In this document: positions 62,908 through 64,000 of the stretch, piece by piece
Layout of the letters: each line of letters opens with the position of its first letter
How positions within the stretch are numbered: the first letter of the stretch is position 1
NCBI GenBank assembly: GCA_963821325.1
Contig: CAWGDC010000001.1
Location: forward strand, 868,001 to 932,000
Length of the DNA: 64,000 bases
Source: PALSA-555 sp963821325
Lineage (GTDB): Bacteria; Actinomycetota; Acidimicrobiia; IMCC26256; PALSA-555
Reading direction: 5' to 3'
Notes under the pieces: generated by a model
Databases searched by the model: none
Seen by the model: the letters and a program-made list of their open reading frames with translations, nothing else
What the model was told of the DNA's origin: nothing
Program-made: the position numbers and the translations under genes

Positions 62908-64000
62908 CTACGCGCCGCCGGGCGCGACGGCGTTGACCACCGCGAGCGGCGCGGCGCCCACGGTCGGGTCCTCGAGGTCGTCGTCGAAGCCGCGCCGCAT
63001 CGTGTGGACCACCAGCAGCCCGACGGCCAGGAGCACGGCGGTCGCTGCGGTGACGGCCCGCAGCCCGAACGTGTCGGCGAGCGCGCCCTGCACGACGCTG
63101 CCGAGCGGGTAGAGGAGCCCGAGCAGCACCATCAGCGCGCTCAGCACCCGGCCCCGCAGCATGGGTGGGGCGCGGAGCTGGGCGATCGTCGTGAAGCTGG
63201 ACAGGCAGCCGAGGTAGCTGGCCCCGACGACGAAGATGGCGACGGCACCGAGCGTGAGCGTGGGCGCGGCGGCGTACGCGAGGAGCGCGGCGGGGAGCAG
63301 CACGAGGCTGGCGAGCAGGGTGCGGCGCTGCCCGAAGCGGTGGGCGAGGCCGCCGAGGAGCAGCGCCATGAGCACCGCGCCGAGCCCTTGGGCGGTGACG
63401 AGCACCGCGGTGCCGGACGCGGTGTGGTGGAAGACGCGCAGCGCGACCGCGGGGACGAGGGCGATGAACGGCGCCGCGAGCAGCGAGTTGAACCCCAGGT
63501 AGACGATCACCGCCCGAATCCCCCGGTCGCTCCACGCGAAGCGCGCGCCGGACCGGATGGAGCGCCGGATGGTCTCCCCCTCGGTCGGCTGCGGTGGCGG
63601 CAGCCGGAGCGGCGCGACCGCGGCGATGACGGCGAGGAAGCTCACCGTGTTGATCGCGAACGCGAGGGCGTAGCCGCCGGCGGCGATCGCGATGCCGGCC
63701 AACGCCGGGCCGATGACCCGACCCAGGTTCCATTGCGCGGAGCCGAGCGCGACCGCGCCGGTGAGCTCGTCGCGAGGCACCAGGTCGGGCATGAGCGCCT
63801 GGTAGGAGGGCAGCCCCAGCGCGTTCGCGCACCCGGACGTGAACACGATGAGGGTGACGGCCCACGGACGCGCGGCGCCGGCGGCGGCGAGCGCGGTGAG
63901 CGTCCCGGCCAGGATGGTCTGCACCGTCGTCGTGGCCAGGAGGATGCGTCGGCGCGGGATCCGGTCGGCGAGGGCGCCGCCGAGCGGCCCGATGAGCGCG
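62908..64000 (-). CDS. MFS transporter, partial (runs off the window)
   Basis: At least 364 residues of a major-facilitator protein are present; the N-terminus lies beyond 64000. The visible part has DRIPRRRILL, a loop 2-3 motif A remnant, ANALGLPSYQALMPDLVPRDELTGAVALGSAQWNLGRVIGPALAGIAI, and then the C-terminal half with LGGLAHRFGQRRTLLASLVLLP, eleven or so helices in all. The GSAQWNLGRVIGPALAG segment is typical of the MFS_3 (EntS-like) exporters. The C-terminal tail is FDDDLEDPTVGAAPL. Substrate is unknown. It is convergent with the HEAT-repeat gene. Confidence 0.88.
   Translation of the reverse strand, partial: ALIGPLGGALADRIPRRRILLATTTVQTILAGTLTALAAAGAARPWAVTLIVFTSGCANALGLPSYQALMPDLVPRDELTGAVALGSAQWNLGRVIGPALAGIAIAAGGYALAFAINTVSFLAVIAAVAPLRLPPPQPTEGETIRRSIRSGARFAWSDRGIRAVIVYLGFNSLLAAPFIALVPAVALRVFHHTASGTAVLVTAQGLGAVLMALLLGGLAHRFGQRRTLLASLVLLPAALLAYAAAPTLTLGAVAIFVVGASYLGCLSSFTTIAQLRAPPMLRGRVLSALMVLLGLLYPLGSVVQGALADTFGLRAVTAATAVLLAVGLLVVHTMRRGFDDDLEDPTVGAAPLAVVNAVAPGGA

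Overview
The window is about 64 kb of very GC-rich DNA (roughly 70% by eye) with tightly packed, often overlapping genes and many GTG or TTG starts. The gene content points to an actinobacterium: a DprE1/DprE2 pair for decaprenyl-phosphoryl-arabinose, a complete ergothioneine set (egtABCDE), a UPF0182 membrane protein beside a YlbL-type PDZ/Lon protease, a class with DUF1802 and LLM-class proteins, and an intein in SufB. The absence of mycolate or sporulation genes and the overall mix fit the class Acidimicrobiia, but that placement is inference. I see no rRNA, tRNA, CRISPR array, IS element, prophage or dedicated transcription factor.

Layout. 0-10.2 kb: a conserved hypothetical, a sirtuin, a rhodanese-MoeB fusion, leucyl aminopeptidase, dprE1-dprE2 and metH, ending in a terminator hairpin. 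10.2-22.8 kb: a surface-glycan island with rmlA-rmlC-rmlB-rmlD for dTDP-L-rhamnose, several GT2 glycosyltransferases, a DUF2142 membrane protein, a methyltransferase, a DPM1-like GT2 with DUF2304, and a large two-domain WsaF-like glycosyltransferase. 22.9-29.9 kb: a minus-strand operon running lpd, sucB-type E2, a single-polypeptide LipB-LipA fusion, a PNPOx-like protein, an Xaa-Pro peptidase and a membrane protein. 30-38.7 kb: three GT4 glycosyltransferases, DUF1802, a small-protein region with a structured RNA candidate, two adjacent acyl-CoA dehydrogenases and an MBL hydrolase.

39.0-47.2 kb: egtA-egtB-egtC-egtD-egtE followed directly by sufC-sufS-sufU. 47.3-51.6 kb: alpha/beta hydrolase, LLM-class oxidoreductase, a beta-propeller lipoprotein and an SMP-30 protein. 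51.6-56.5 kb: a second suf operon on the minus strand (sufB with intein, sufD, Rieske ferredoxin, second sufC). 56.6-64 kb: UPF0182, a coiled-coil protein with a MuF-like tail, YlbL protease, a small membrane protein, a HEAT-repeat protein and a partial MFS transporter.

How parts connect. The two suf operons carry almost the same dyad (ACTA, six bases, TAGT) just ahead of sufC-S-U and sufB-D-Rieske-C, so a single Fe-S-sensing regulator encoded elsewhere probably controls both. LipA is itself an Fe-S enzyme and lipoylates the E2 encoded next to it. Rml enzymes feed rhamnose to the neighbouring glycosyltransferases.

Quality caution. At least 15 conserved genes are interrupted by single-base frame breaks (about 19 events, mostly one extra base), clustered in 1-14 kb, 38-48 kb and 58-63 kb, with clean frames from 14 to 38 kb. 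In nearly every repaired case the total length becomes a multiple of three and all family motifs are present, so these look like consensus indel errors and not pseudogenes. For those genes the coordinates span the repaired gene.
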